Program-made: the position numbers and the translations under genes
DNA from: Bacteroidaceae bacterium
Lineage (GTDB): Bacteria > Bacteroidota > Bacteroidia > Bacteroidales > Bacteroidaceae
Assembly: GCA_021443405.1 (NCBI GenBank)
Contig: JABUUA010000004.1
Span: 1-25,810 of the forward strand
Direction of reading: 5' to 3'
DNA length: 25,810 nt
Shown: positions 1 through 7,209 of the stretch, in pieces
Layout: each line of letters starts with the position of its first letter
Position numbering within the stretch: the stretch's first letter is position 1
The notes under the pieces: model-generated
Told to the model about the DNA's origin: nothing
Seen by the model: the letters and a program-made list of their open reading frames with translations, nothing else
Database searches by the model: none

Positions 1-446
1 ACTTTGAACCTGCCTGTCTTGTAAACCTGCCCGCGCATGCTGGTGATTCCTCGGTCTGTCTTCAAAATGAACTTAGTGGCGAAATTGCCCAATGTGACTA
101 TTACATCAGGCATTATGGCCTTGGTCTGGGCACGCAGGAAGTCTGCGCACTGCTCAATCTCCTCCGGCCTTGGATTCCTGTTTGAAGGCGGCCTGCATTT
201 CAGGACATTTGCAATGTACACATCTTCACGCTTCAGGCCCGCCTCAGCCAAAAGCTCGTTAAGAAGCTTGCCTGCAGCGCCCACAAACGGCTTGCCCTGC
301 AAGTCCTCGTTTCTCCCGGGAGCCTCGCCGACGATCATGACCTTGGCATCAGGAGAGCCATCGCCGACGACAACATTGGTGCGCCCCTCGCATAGCTGGC
401 ATTTCCTGCAGCCCTCTACCTGTATTGCAATCTCTTCTAAATTCAT
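1..446 (-). CDS. Type-4 uracil-DNA glycosylase, Fe-S (3' end cut by window)
   Basis: The visible ~148 N-terminal residues match family-4 uracil-DNA glycosylases, which excise uracil from DNA and carry a 4Fe-4S cluster. Cys13 and Cys16 sit in the usual C-x2-C, followed by the active-site block VGEAPGRNED and then GKPFVGAAGKLL. Further on come NVLKCRPPSNRNP, whose Cys is a further probable cluster ligand, and DVIVTLGNFAT. The start ATG overlaps the upstream stop as TAATG. At least half of its arginines use AGG or AGA, whereas neighbouring genes almost always use CGC or CGT, so it does not look native to this chromosome. It directly follows an alanine-racemase-like tail (see 449-568), suggesting an alr-udg operon from another genome. 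The end of the gene lies outside the window. Family call is firm; origin is inferred. Confidence 0.88.
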   Translation of the reverse strand, partial: MNLEEIAIQVEGCRKCQLCEGRTNVVVGDGSPDAKVMIVGEAPGRNEDLQGKPFVGAAGKLLNELLAEAGLKREDVYIANVLKCRPPSNRNPRPEEIEQCADFLRAQTKAIMPDVIVTLGNFATKFILKTDRGITSMRGQVYKTGRFK

Positions 447-1645
447 TACCTGTAAACCTTTGGAAGCCTTGACGTCCCAAACCCTATCAATATCTCATCG
501 GGTGTGGATCCAGCCATGCGGGCCATCTCCTCGACAGATGCGTATGCATTGCCCTGCGCTCCGATGATGACCACATTGTCGCCAACCTTCCGGCCTTTCT
601 TCACTTCGATGTGGATGCCGTCGCTCAGTCCCGTGGTCACTTGCCGGCGTTCGAAGCGCGGTTTCGGTAGCGAATCGGTGAGCAGATATACAAAGGTGCT
701 GTCGCCCTTGAACTCCAGCGAGGCCTCGGGCACGCTGACGACCTTGTGGGCAGTTTCCAACACGATGTGAGCGTTGGCGCCGTAACCCGAGCGAAGCGTC
801 ACGCCCTTCGGGGTGGAGATTGCCGCCTTGATTTCGAATTGGTTAGCACCATTGGACTCGACTCCCTTGGGAGAGATGTACTCGAGTGTGGCTTCGAGCT
901 TCAAGTCCTGCACGGCCCCCACCGAAATGGTCACGGGCATTCCCTCCACCACACGCCCCACCTCGGTCTCGTCAATCTGACCTTGGAAGATGAGCTTCTG
1001 CATGTCGGCCACGGTGGCGATGGTAGTTCCGTCGTTGAACGAGTTGGAGAGAATCACCGAATTACCCACCTTCACGGGGATGTCGAGTATAAGTCCGTCG
1101 ATGGTGGAGCGGACGAGCGTCGTGGACATCTTGGCGTTGGAGAGCGAGACGCCCTCGCGAGCGATGTTCAGGTTGTCCTTGGCCGCCGTGAGTTGTTGTT
1201 TCGCGTTCTTGAGGGCGACCTCAGCTTTCTCGAAATCCTCGGCGCTCACCACCTTGTCGCCGTAGAGATTCTTCATGCGGTCATAGTCGGTCTGCGCCTG
1301 ATTGAGCGTAATCTGTGCGAGTTTCACCTGCGACTCGGCGTTGCTGAGACTGCCCATGTCGGGGATGACCTTCACCTTGGCAATGACCTCGTCCTTGCGG
1401 ACCATCTCGCCCGCCTCCTTATAAAGTTCCGAGATGATGCCCGAGATTTGCGGCTTTATATTCACCTCGTCGCGCGGCACAATCTTACCGTTCACGATGG
1501 TCGTCCTTTCCAAATCGCGCAGCGTCGCCACGTTGACTTCGTACTGCGGTTCCTTGGGCTGCGACTTCTGGTAGAGAAACACGAACGTTCCCACGAAGAC
1601 GAGGGCCACGGCGGCCATAATCGCCCATTTGATAATCTTTCTCAT
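446..1645 (-). CDS. HlyD/MacA-family efflux periplasmic adaptor with aberrant C-terminus
   Basis: Periplasmic adaptor of an ABC efflux pump, linking the inner-membrane transporter to an outer-membrane TolC-like channel. An N-terminal anchor helix spans residues 7-26. A first lipoyl half (about 55-92, VNGKIVPRDEVNIKPQISG) is followed by an alpha-helical hairpin (about 97-172). The second lipoyl half (about 175-200, TLVRSTIDGLILDIPVKVGN) and beta-barrel and membrane-proximal domains run to about 358. It is the last gene of the ATPase-permease-permease-adaptor operon, 54 bases after the second permease. Residues after about 359 switch to alanine-racemase-like sequence, so the true end of this gene is probably lost. 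Family assignment is strong for residues 1-355. Confidence 0.9.
   Translation of the reverse strand: MRKIIKWAIMAAVALVFVGTFVFLYQKSQPKEPQYEVNVATLRDLERTTIVNGKIVPRDEVNIKPQISGIISELYKEAGEMVRKDEVIAKVKVIPDMGSLSNAESQVKLAQITLNQAQTDYDRMKNLYGDKVVSAEDFEKAEVALKNAKQQLTAAKDNLNIAREGVSLSNAKMSTTLVRSTIDGLILDIPVKVGNSVILSNSFNDGTTIATVADMQKLIFQGQIDETEVGRVVEGMPVTISVGAVQDLKLEATLEYISPKGVESNGANQFEIKAAISTPKGVTLRSGYGANAHIVLETAHKVVSVPEASLEFKGDSTFVYLLTDSLPKPRFERRQVTTGLSDGIHIEVKKGRKVGDNVVIIGAQGNAYASVEEMARMAGSTPDEILIGFGTSRLPKVYR
449..568 (-). other. Alanine racemase C-terminal segment fused to the HlyD gene
   Basis: The last 40 codons of the HlyD reading frame do not resemble an efflux adaptor. They follow the C-terminal pattern of PLP alanine racemases: (V)VIIGAQG, then SVEEMARMAGSTPDEIL, and a terminal RLPKVYR. 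Known racemases end with VGxxVxLIGxQGxxxxxxEExAxxxGTxxYExxxxxxxRVPRxY. The two families share a GD-x-VV motif near this point, so the switch occurs at about 569-590. Arginine codons here (AGG twice in three) resemble the following UDG gene. This is probably an assembly chimera or a recombination join, not a functional racemase. Confidence 0.75.
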
Positions 1646-1699
1646 ATTGCGTTATTTTTTTAATTTCTTTGTTCTTTGTCTGCACGTTACGCGGTCGGC

Positions 1700-2944
1700 T
1701 CAGTCCTCCCGCATGGCCTCCACGGGCTTGATGTTCATGGCACGAAGGGCGGGAGCGAGGCCGGCAATCAGACCTAACAGCGACAACAACAGCGCGGCGC
1801 CAACGGCCAGACTGAAGGAAATCTGGAACCCCTCCTCGCCTGCGCCCCGCTCCACGGCATGGAGCAGACCCGCGGCAAAGGTGATGCCGCTCATACCCGC
1901 CACAAGCGTGAGCACAAGGCTCTCGGCCATAATCATGACTAATATGTTGCGCGGCGTGGCGCCGATGGCACGACGGATGCCAATCTCCGTGGTGCGCTCC
2001 TTCACGGTCACTATCATGATGTTGCTCACGCCGATAGCTCCTGCGATGAGCGTGCCCAGACCAATCATCCAGACTAAGATGCTCACCCCCACAAACAAGC
2101 TGTCAATCATGGAGAAGACTGCCTCCGTGTTGACCTTGATGACCGCTTGTGTGTCGTCGGGGTGGATGAGATGGCGACGCTTGAGCAAGGACTCCACCTT
2201 GGTCTGTACGGCGGACATGGGGACCTGCGACTTGGCGGTGAGGCAGAGAATATCCACCTCCTTGCCGCGGTTGTAGGTATGTTGCATGGTGGAGTACGGA
2301 AGGTGGACTATCGTAGTCGCGCTGCCGCCGATGGTAAGGCCGTTTTCCCCCTTGCCGCTCACGCCCACGATGCAGTAGGCCACGCCGTCAACCTTGATGA
2401 AGCGTCCGCAGGGGTCGCCGTCCGGTCCCAAGTCCGGGAAGAGTTCCGTGACGATGCGCGAGCCCACGACACACACTTTGCGAGCCTGGGCATCGTCTAT
2501 TGCGTTGAGCCCTCGGCCGATGCGAATCTTGGGGTCCTCCACCGCGATGTAGTCGGCACGCTCGCCCGACACCTGCACGCCGATGGCTCGATTGTCGGCA
2601 GTGGCCGTGGCGCCCCACCTGCGAATGGAGGGCGTGCAGACCTCCACCTCGGGGACACAGTTGCTGACCGCCGCCACGTCGTCGAGGTCGATGGTCCACG
2701 CGCGGTCGCGGGCCAGCCCTTTGTGCGGTTTCGACGTAGTGTTGGCAATCATGAAACCCGCATTGCTGGCGAAGCCGCCCAAGTTTTGTCCGAGCATCGA
2801 CTGCACGCCCTTTCCGCCGCCCATCAAGAGCAAGAGCATGAAGACGCCCCAGAAAATGCCGAAGGCCGTGAGGAAGCTGCGCGCCTTGTTCCGCGAGAGG
2901 GAGTCGAAGATTTCCTCCCACAAGTCCACATCCATCAGTTTCAT
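1700..2944 (-). CDS. MacB-like ABC transporter permease (second)
   Basis: Inner-membrane permease of a MacB/FtsX-type ABC exporter, 414 residues. The start MKLMDVDLWEEIFDSL was chosen because its ATG overlaps the upstream permease stop as ATGA; a longer frame upstream runs inside that gene. Layout: TM1 at about 20-42, a large periplasmic MacB_PCD domain (about 45-250), then an FtsX domain with three helices near the C-terminus (ILVWMIGLGTLIAGAIGVSN, ILVMIMAESLVLTLVAGMSG and LLLSLLGLIAGLAPALRAM). The coupling segment VKERTTEIGIRRAIGA is conserved. It probably forms a heterodimer with the permease at 2941-4197. Substrate cannot be read from sequence. Confidence 0.93.
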   Translation of the reverse strand: MKLMDVDLWEEIFDSLSRNKARSFLTAFGIFWGVFMLLLLMGGGKGVQSMLGQNLGGFASNAGFMIANTTSKPHKGLARDRAWTIDLDDVAAVSNCVPEVEVCTPSIRRWGATATADNRAIGVQVSGERADYIAVEDPKIRIGRGLNAIDDAQARKVCVVGSRIVTELFPDLGPDGDPCGRFIKVDGVAYCIVGVSGKGENGLTIGGSATTIVHLPYSTMQHTYNRGKEVDILCLTAKSQVPMSAVQTKVESLLKRRHLIHPDDTQAVIKVNTEAVFSMIDSLFVGVSILVWMIGLGTLIAGAIGVSNIMIVTVKERTTEIGIRRAIGATPRNILVMIMAESLVLTLVAGMSGITFAAGLLHAVERGAGEEGFQISFSLAVGAALLLSLLGLIAGLAPALRAMNIKPVEAMRED

Positions 2945-4197
2945 CCTCGCAATGCTTCTATAGGTTTCACTTTCACCGCCTTGCGGGCAGGGAAGAAGCC
3001 CGCCAACGCCCCGGCGATGATGATAATGACGGTGGCCCGGACACAAGTGAGCAAATCGACGGTCGGGTCCACGAAATACGTGGTCTGCATCACGCCGATG
3101 TCGAGGGTCTGACTGCCCAAGCTATGGTCCATCCACTCACAAAACAGGATGCCCAACACCATGCCTGCGTAGCCGAATAAGGCCGTGATGACCACGCTCT
3201 CCAGCATCACCATGCGAACCACGCTCCAAGGCCGGGCCCCGATGGCGCGGCGGATGCCGAACTCGTGGGTACGTTCCTTCACGGAGATGAGCATGATGTT
3301 GCTCACGCCCACAATGCCGCTGAGCAACGTGAGCAGACCCAGCACCCAGAACGCGGTGTGGAGCAGGCTCATGGCCGTCTGCATCTGGATGTTGTCGCGC
3401 GCTTGATTCCATATCCACAAAGCGCGGCGGTCGGTGGGGTCGTAGTTATGCAGGGCCGCCGAGGTGCGGTAATAATCGTCGGTGAACTGCTCCATCTTCG
3501 CCTCGGAAGGGATGTTCTGGATGGTCATGGTCAGTTGGTCGATGAACTCTCCGCGGTTGTAGATGGCGGCGAGTGTGGTGTAAGGGACATAGAACTCGTT
3601 GGCGTTGGACATCTCGTTGGCCTTGAACACGCCCACGACCGTGTACATCACGCCGCTGACGTTCAGTGCTTTGCCAATGGGCGACGCGTCGCCGGGGAAG
3701 AGATGATCGCAGTTGTTGCTCCCGACAACCACGGACTTGCGCGTCTGCTGCAGGTCGATTTCGTTGATGAACCGCCCCTTCAGCATCTTGACCGCCATCG
3801 TCCGACGGTAGGCGGGATAGACTCCGATGAGACTTGGGCTGGCGATGTGGGCGCTGCCATACGAGGCGGATGGGGGGGTCTGCGTGAGTGTGGGCAGCAC
3901 GTCGCCGACGCGACCGGCGAAATTACGTTCCGACATGCGCACGTCGCGCTCGTCCAACTGGATGCGCCGGCCCTCGCGATTGCCGGCATACGGCTTCGTG
4001 GTCATGCCGCCGTACACATGGATGGCGTCGAAGGCAAAGTCGCCTAAGTTCTGCTGAAAGGCGTGGATGAGCCCGTTGCCCGCACCCAGCAGCACGATGA
4101 GCAGGAACAGTCCGCTGGTGACGGCAAAGCCGGTGGCCAGCGTGCGCAGTCGGTTGCGCCGCAGTTCGCCGTAGATTTCTTGCAAGGTATCTATCAT
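2941..4197 (-). CDS. MacB-like ABC transporter permease (first)
   Basis: 418-residue permease of the same exporter. TM1 at about 20-40 (TGFAVTSGLFLLIVLLGAGNG) is followed by a periplasmic domain and an FtsX domain with VSNIMLISVKERTHEFGIRRAIGARP and the ending GFFPARKAVKVKPIEALRG. It lies 45 bases downstream of the ATPase and overlaps the second permease by 4 bases, so the genes are translationally coupled. Paired unequal permeases are common in Bacteroidetes and suggest a heterodimeric pump. The substrate might be a peptide, macrolide or lipid; none is supported directly. Confidence 0.93.
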   Translation of the reverse strand: MIDTLQEIYGELRRNRLRTLATGFAVTSGLFLLIVLLGAGNGLIHAFQQNLGDFAFDAIHVYGGMTTKPYAGNREGRRIQLDERDVRMSERNFAGRVGDVLPTLTQTPPSASYGSAHIASPSLIGVYPAYRRTMAVKMLKGRFINEIDLQQTRKSVVVGSNNCDHLFPGDASPIGKALNVSGVMYTVVGVFKANEMSNANEFYVPYTTLAAIYNRGEFIDQLTMTIQNIPSEAKMEQFTDDYYRTSAALHNYDPTDRRALWIWNQARDNIQMQTAMSLLHTAFWVLGLLTLLSGIVGVSNIMLISVKERTHEFGIRRAIGARPWSVVRMVMLESVVITALFGYAGMVLGILFCEWMDHSLGSQTLDIGVMQTTYFVDPTVDLLTCVRATVIIIIAGALAGFFPARKAVKVKPIEALRG

Positions 4198-4242
4198 CGT
4201 GACTTACTTTCTGTTATAAGTTGTGTCGCACCCAAGGTCGTT

Positions 4243-4938
4243 TCACGCTTGTTGCTCGCACTCCTGCCCCTCGGTCGTGCCGAGCACCACCTGCCCGTCG
4301 ATAATATGTATGATGCGGTCGGCCTGCATGCCCACGTCGAGTTCGTGGGTCACCACCACGATGGTCATGCCTTGCCGGTGCAGGTCCTTCAGCAGGTCGA
4401 GCACCTCGACGGTGGTCTTGCTGTCGAGCGCGCCCGTAGGTTCGTCGGCCAGGATGATTTTGGGGTGGGTGATGAGTGCGCGGGCAATGGCCACACGCTG
4501 GCGCTGACCGCCCGACAGCTCGCCGGGATAGTGGTGGGCCCAATCCTTCAGCCCCACCTTCTCCAAGTATTCCAAGGCCAGCGCGTTGCGCTTGCGGCGA
4601 CCCACACCTTGGTAGAACAGCGGCAGGGCCACGTTTTCCACGGCGTTCTTGAACGGGATGAGGTTGAACGACTGAAAGATGAACCCAATCATACGGTTGC
4701 GATAGTCGGCCGCGCGCGTCTCGCTGAGGTTCTTGATGAGCGTGCCGGCCAGCGTGTACTCGCCCTCGTCGTAGTCGTCGAGAATGCCGAGGACATTGAG
4801 CAAAGTACTCTTTCCCGAGCCCGAGGCGCCCATAATGGCGACAAACTCTCCCTCTTTGATTTCCAAGTCGATACCTTTCAGCACGTGCAACGGCTGCGCA
4901 CCTTGGTAGGTCTTATGTATGTTCGTCAAACGTATCAT
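4243..4938 (-). CDS. MacB/LolD-type ABC transporter ATP-binding protein
   Basis: 231-residue cytoplasmic ATPase powering the exporter. Walker A GASGSGKST lies at 37-45, the Q-loop at IFQSFNL (about 88-94), signature LSGGQ at 141-145, Walker B IILADEP at about 161-167, the D-loop at ALDSKT, and the switch His in VVTHE (198). The start at MIRLTNIHKTYQG matches the usual family start; a longer reading frame to 5235 runs through repeat DNA and is not credible. An AAGGA sits 9 bases upstream. It is the first gene of the operon. A weak promoter-like TAAATTCG (one change from TAnnTTTG) occurs on the minus strand at 4977-4984. Confidence 0.95.
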   Translation of the reverse strand: MIRLTNIHKTYQGAQPLHVLKGIDLEIKEGEFVAIMGASGSGKSTLLNVLGILDDYDEGEYTLAGTLIKNLSETRAADYRNRMIGFIFQSFNLIPFKNAVENVALPLFYQGVGRRKRNALALEYLEKVGLKDWAHHYPGELSGGQRQRVAIARALITHPKIILADEPTGALDSKTTVEVLDLLKDLHRQGMTIVVVTHELDVGMQADRIIHIIDGQVVLGTTEGQECEQQA

Positions 4939-5083
4939 GTCTGCATCCTTAATCACTTCTTTGACACAAGTCACCACGAATTTACTAAAAAAAAACGAGA
5001 CTTTTTCCGCCCGTCGCGCTTTTTTTTCGCCGAGCCGCTGGATTGGGTCCGCAGAGGCCTCCCGGAAGACGTGCGGACGTGCG

Positions 5084-5172
5084 GGCTGAGACAATAGGTC
5101 GTGTGGGCTCAGACATAAGGACGTCTGAGGCCACACATAAGGACGTGTGAGGCGAAACATAAGTATGTCTGA
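5084..5172. repeat. 22-bp tandem palindromic repeat, locus A (about 4 units)
   Basis: Four adjacent units of 22-23 bases: 5084-5105 (degenerate), 5106-5128, 5129-5150 and 5151-5172. Three begin with GGC and carry ACATAAG followed by a short arm that is the reverse complement of the left arm. The second unit has CAGAC...GTCTG and the third CACAC...GTGTG, so both arms change together. The core of the last unit is ACATAAGTATGT. A second array of the same family lies at 17213-17300. It sits in the divergent region between the efflux operon and trmD. There are no unique spacers, so it is not a CRISPR. Confidence 0.8.
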
Positions 5173-5324
5173 ATCGACCCGTCGGCAGGTGTGTGCGCCA
5201 AGGTCGGGAGGAGCCAGTGAACACATCTGGTCCATCCACCCCTCCCACCACTGCTAACGCACTGACGCAAAGCGACATCAAGGCAACCGTCACCCCACCC
5301 CGCTCGGATTTTCTATTGAAAATT

Positions 5325-5356
5325 TTGGAAAATCTCGCGCTTCGTCGTATCTTTGT
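5325..5356 (+). promoter_or_regulatory. trmD promoter (Bacteroidetes type)
   Basis: TTTG at 5325-5328, 20 bases, then TATCTTTG at 5349-5356 match the Bacteroidetes sigma-ABfr consensus TTTG / TAnnTTTG. The trmD ATG follows 18 bases later, implying a short leader. Confidence 0.75.
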
Positions 5357-5374
5357 ACCTAAATTAAAGCAACT

Positions 5375-6052
5375 ATGCGCATCGACATCATCACCGTGCT
5401 GCCCGAACTGCTCGAGTCGTTCCTCACACAGAGCATCCTCGGACGCGCGCAGAAGAAAGGACTCGTCGAGATACATCTGCACAATCTCCGCGACTACAGC
5501 ACCAACAAATGGCGCCGCGTGGACGACTATCCCTTCGGGGGATTTGCCGGGATGGTGATGCAGTGCGAGCCCATCGACCTTTGCATCTCGAAGTTGACCT
5601 CGGAACGTCACTACGACCAAGTCATATTCACCAGCCCCGACGGAGAGCAGTTCGACCAGCCCATGGCCAACGAACTCTCGCTCTGCGAAAATATCATCAT
5701 CCTCTGCGGACATTACAAAGGCATAGACTACCGCATACGCGAGCACCTCATCACCAAGGAGATAAGCATCGGAGACTACGTGCTCACGGGCGGAGAACTC
5801 GCCGCCGCAGTGATGGCCGACGCCATCGTGCGCATCGTTCCCGGCGTCATCGGCGACGAACAGAGCGCGCTCTCCGACTCCTTCCAGGACAACCTCCTCG
5901 CCGCTCCCGTGTACACCCGGCCCGCCGACTACAAAGGCTGGAAGGTACCCGACATATTGCTCTCGGGCAACGAGGCCAAGATAAAGGAATGGGAACTGCA
6001 ACAAAGCTTCGAGCGCACCAAGGCGCTCCGCCCCGACCTACTGAAGAAATAA
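5375..6052 (+). CDS. trmD: tRNA (guanine37-N1)-methyltransferase
   Basis: 225 residues, full family length. TrmD methylates N1 of G37 in tRNAs using S-adenosylmethionine, preventing +1 frameshifting. Hallmarks are the start MRIDIITVLPELLESF, then LHNLRDYSTNKWRRVDDYPFGG, the knot segment IILCGHYKGIDYRI, and the SAM-binding loop EISIGDYVLTGGELAA. It has its own promoter and heads a tight run of genes (23 bases to the next) that are functionally unrelated to tRNA. Confidence 0.98.
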   Translation: MRIDIITVLPELLESFLTQSILGRAQKKGLVEIHLHNLRDYSTNKWRRVDDYPFGGFAGMVMQCEPIDLCISKLTSERHYDQVIFTSPDGEQFDQPMANELSLCENIIILCGHYKGIDYRIREHLITKEISIGDYVLTGGELAAAVMADAIVRIVPGVIGDEQSALSDSFQDNLLAAPVYTRPADYKGWKVPDILLSGNEAKIKEWELQQSFERTKALRPDLLKK

Positions 6053-6075
6053 CGCAATACGTAAGTTCATTCGCT

Positions 6076-6690
6076 ATGGAAGAAAAGAAACTCAACCTCT
6101 ACATCATCGCAGGTTGCAACGGAGCCGGCAAGACGACGGCCTCGTTCACCGTCCTGCCCGAGATGCTGGAGTGCCGCGAGTTCGTCAACGCCGACGAGAT
6201 AGCACGCGGCCTCTCCCCCTTCAACCCCGAAGGAGTGGCCATACAGGCAGGCCGACTGATGATTGAACGCGTGATACATCTGCTGAAGGAGGGCGAGACC
6301 TTCGCCTTCGAAACCACGCTCTCCACGCGCTCCTACGTGAAACTCATCAAGCAGGCGCAGCGCCGCGGATACTTCGTCACGCTCCTTTTCTTCATGCTGG
6401 CCACGCCCGAACAAGCCGTCAAGCGAGTGGCTAAGCGCGTAAGTCTCGGCGGGCACAACATTCCCACCGACGTGATTTACCGCCGCTACGAAGCCGGACT
6501 GAAAAACCTCTTCCAACTCTACATACCCATCTGCGACTACTGGTCGCTCTACGACAACAGCGACTGCCCCTCACAGAAAATCGCCTGCGGTTGGAAAGAC
6601 CAGCAGATACTCGTGCTCGAGGCCGACAAATACAAAGAACTGCAAGACAAATACGACATAGAAGATGAGCACCATACACAAGATGACTGA
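6076..6690 (+). CDS. Zeta-toxin-like P-loop kinase (COG4185 type)
   Basis: 204-residue P-loop protein of the zeta-toxin/COG4185 group. Walker A GCNGAGKT is at 13-20, with FVNADEIARGLSPFNPE at about 36-52 (Asp40 in the position of the catalytic acid), a GETFAFETTLSTRSY strand-helix, and a basic lid segment RVSLGGHNIPTDVIYRRY. Classical zeta toxins phosphorylate UDP-GlcNAc; the substrate of COG4185 members is not settled. The start MEEKKLNLYIIAG is 23 bases after trmD. The next gene overlaps its last 26 bases and encodes a 57-residue protein that could be an antitoxin. Family call firm; toxicity inferred. Confidence 0.85.
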   Translation: MEEKKLNLYIIAGCNGAGKTTASFTVLPEMLECREFVNADEIARGLSPFNPEGVAIQAGRLMIERVIHLLKEGETFAFETTLSTRSYVKLIKQAQRRGYFVTLLFFMLATPEQAVKRVAKRVSLGGHNIPTDVIYRRYEAGLKNLFQLYIPICDYWSLYDNSDCPSQKIACGWKDQQILVLEADKYKELQDKYDIEDEHHTQDD

Positions 6691-6838
6691 CCAAGAGGTG
6701 TTTGCGATGCAGCAACGCATCGACCAGGGAATTCGCCTGGCTCACCAGCGCCTTATCAAGCGAGCGATACATGACAATCTCTCCCTCATCGTCTATCGCG
6801 ACGGAGCAGTACGCGACATCCCGGCCAACGAGTTCTGA
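6665..6838 (+). CDS. Small partner protein of the zeta-like kinase (putative antitoxin)
   Basis: 57 codons from ATG 6665 to TGA 6836-6838, overlapping the kinase gene by 26 bases in another frame and ending 2 bases before the thioesterase ATG. The product begins MSTIHKMTDQEVFAMQQRID, continues as a probable helix with LAHQRLIKRAIHDN, and ends in a short strand-turn-strand, LSLIVYRDGAVRDIPANEF. Helix followed by xIVYRDGxVxxIP is typical, from memory, of the short proteins encoded beside COG4185 kinases. Codon use (CGC, ATC, GAC) fits the neighbours. Coding status is likely; an antitoxin role is inferred from position. Confidence 0.65.
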   Translation: MSTIHKMTDQEVFAMQQRIDQGIRLAHQRLIKRAIHDNLSLIVYRDGAVRDIPANEF

Positions 6839-6840
6839 CC

Positions 6841-7209
6841 ATGCAGGTAGGAGACGAATACACCAGCCACCTCACCATAGGTCACCTGCACCTGGCACGT
6901 ACGCTGGGTAGCGGCGACTTGCTCGTTCTCGCCACACCTGCCATGCTCGCGCTCATGGAGAACGCCGCCATGCAATGCGTCGCGCCCACCCTTCCCCCGG
7001 GCTCCACCACCGTGGGAGGCCACATCGAAAGTAGCCACCTTCGGCCCACCCCGATGGGACGAACCATCAGCGCCACCGCCACGCTGCGCGAGATAAAAGG
7101 GCGCAAACTGACCTTCGACGTAGAGGCGTACGACGGCGAAATTCTTATCGGCCGGGGCACACATCTCCGCTTCATTGTGGACAGAGATGCTTTCGTTCAG
7201 GACCTCTGA
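6841..7209 (+). CDS. FlK-like hotdog thioesterase
   Basis: 122 residues forming a single hotdog domain. Thr32 (ATPAMLALMENAAM), Glu40 and His66 (VGGHIESSHLRPTPMG) have the same spacing as the Thr/Glu/His catalytic triad of fluoroacetyl-CoA thioesterase FlK (42/50/76). Bacterial relatives presumably hydrolyse small acyl-CoAs; fluoroacetate as substrate is not implied. It starts 2 bases after the small partner gene, so it is probably co-transcribed from the trmD promoter. Confidence 0.82.
   Translation: MQVGDEYTSHLTIGHLHLARTLGSGDLLVLATPAMLALMENAAMQCVAPTLPPGSTTVGGHIESSHLRPTPMGRTISATATLREIKGRKLTFDVEAYDGEILIGRGTHLRFIVDRDAFVQDL

Larger units (their letters stand above)
4939..5374. other. Divergent intergenic region, efflux operon / trmD
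   Basis: 436 bases without a supportable gene. From the left it holds the likely leader of the efflux operon (A- and T-rich to about 5035), the 22-bp repeat array at 5084-5172, an unremarkable stretch (5173-5320), and the trmD promoter. Open frames here owe their length to the repeats and have low-complexity His/Thr/Ser-rich translations. Confidence 0.7.

Noticed and set aside
746..1663. 305-codon plus-strand open frame opposite the HlyD gene
   Set aside because: Antisense shadow of a well-supported gene; the translation is His/Leu/Val-rich with no family resemblance.
5084..5172. Possible CRISPR array
   Set aside because: Units are contiguous 22-mers without unique spacers, and there are no cas genes in the window.
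4985..6004. 339-codon minus-strand frame covering the repeat region and trmD
   Set aside because: It runs antisense to trmD and through the 22-bp repeats; length comes from GC-rich codon bias and repeat translation.
5509..6690. 393-codon frame that appears to join trmD sequence to the zeta-like kinase
   Set aside because: Its first half is trmD out of frame (Arg/His-rich). The kinase has its own ATG at 6076, so there is no fusion.
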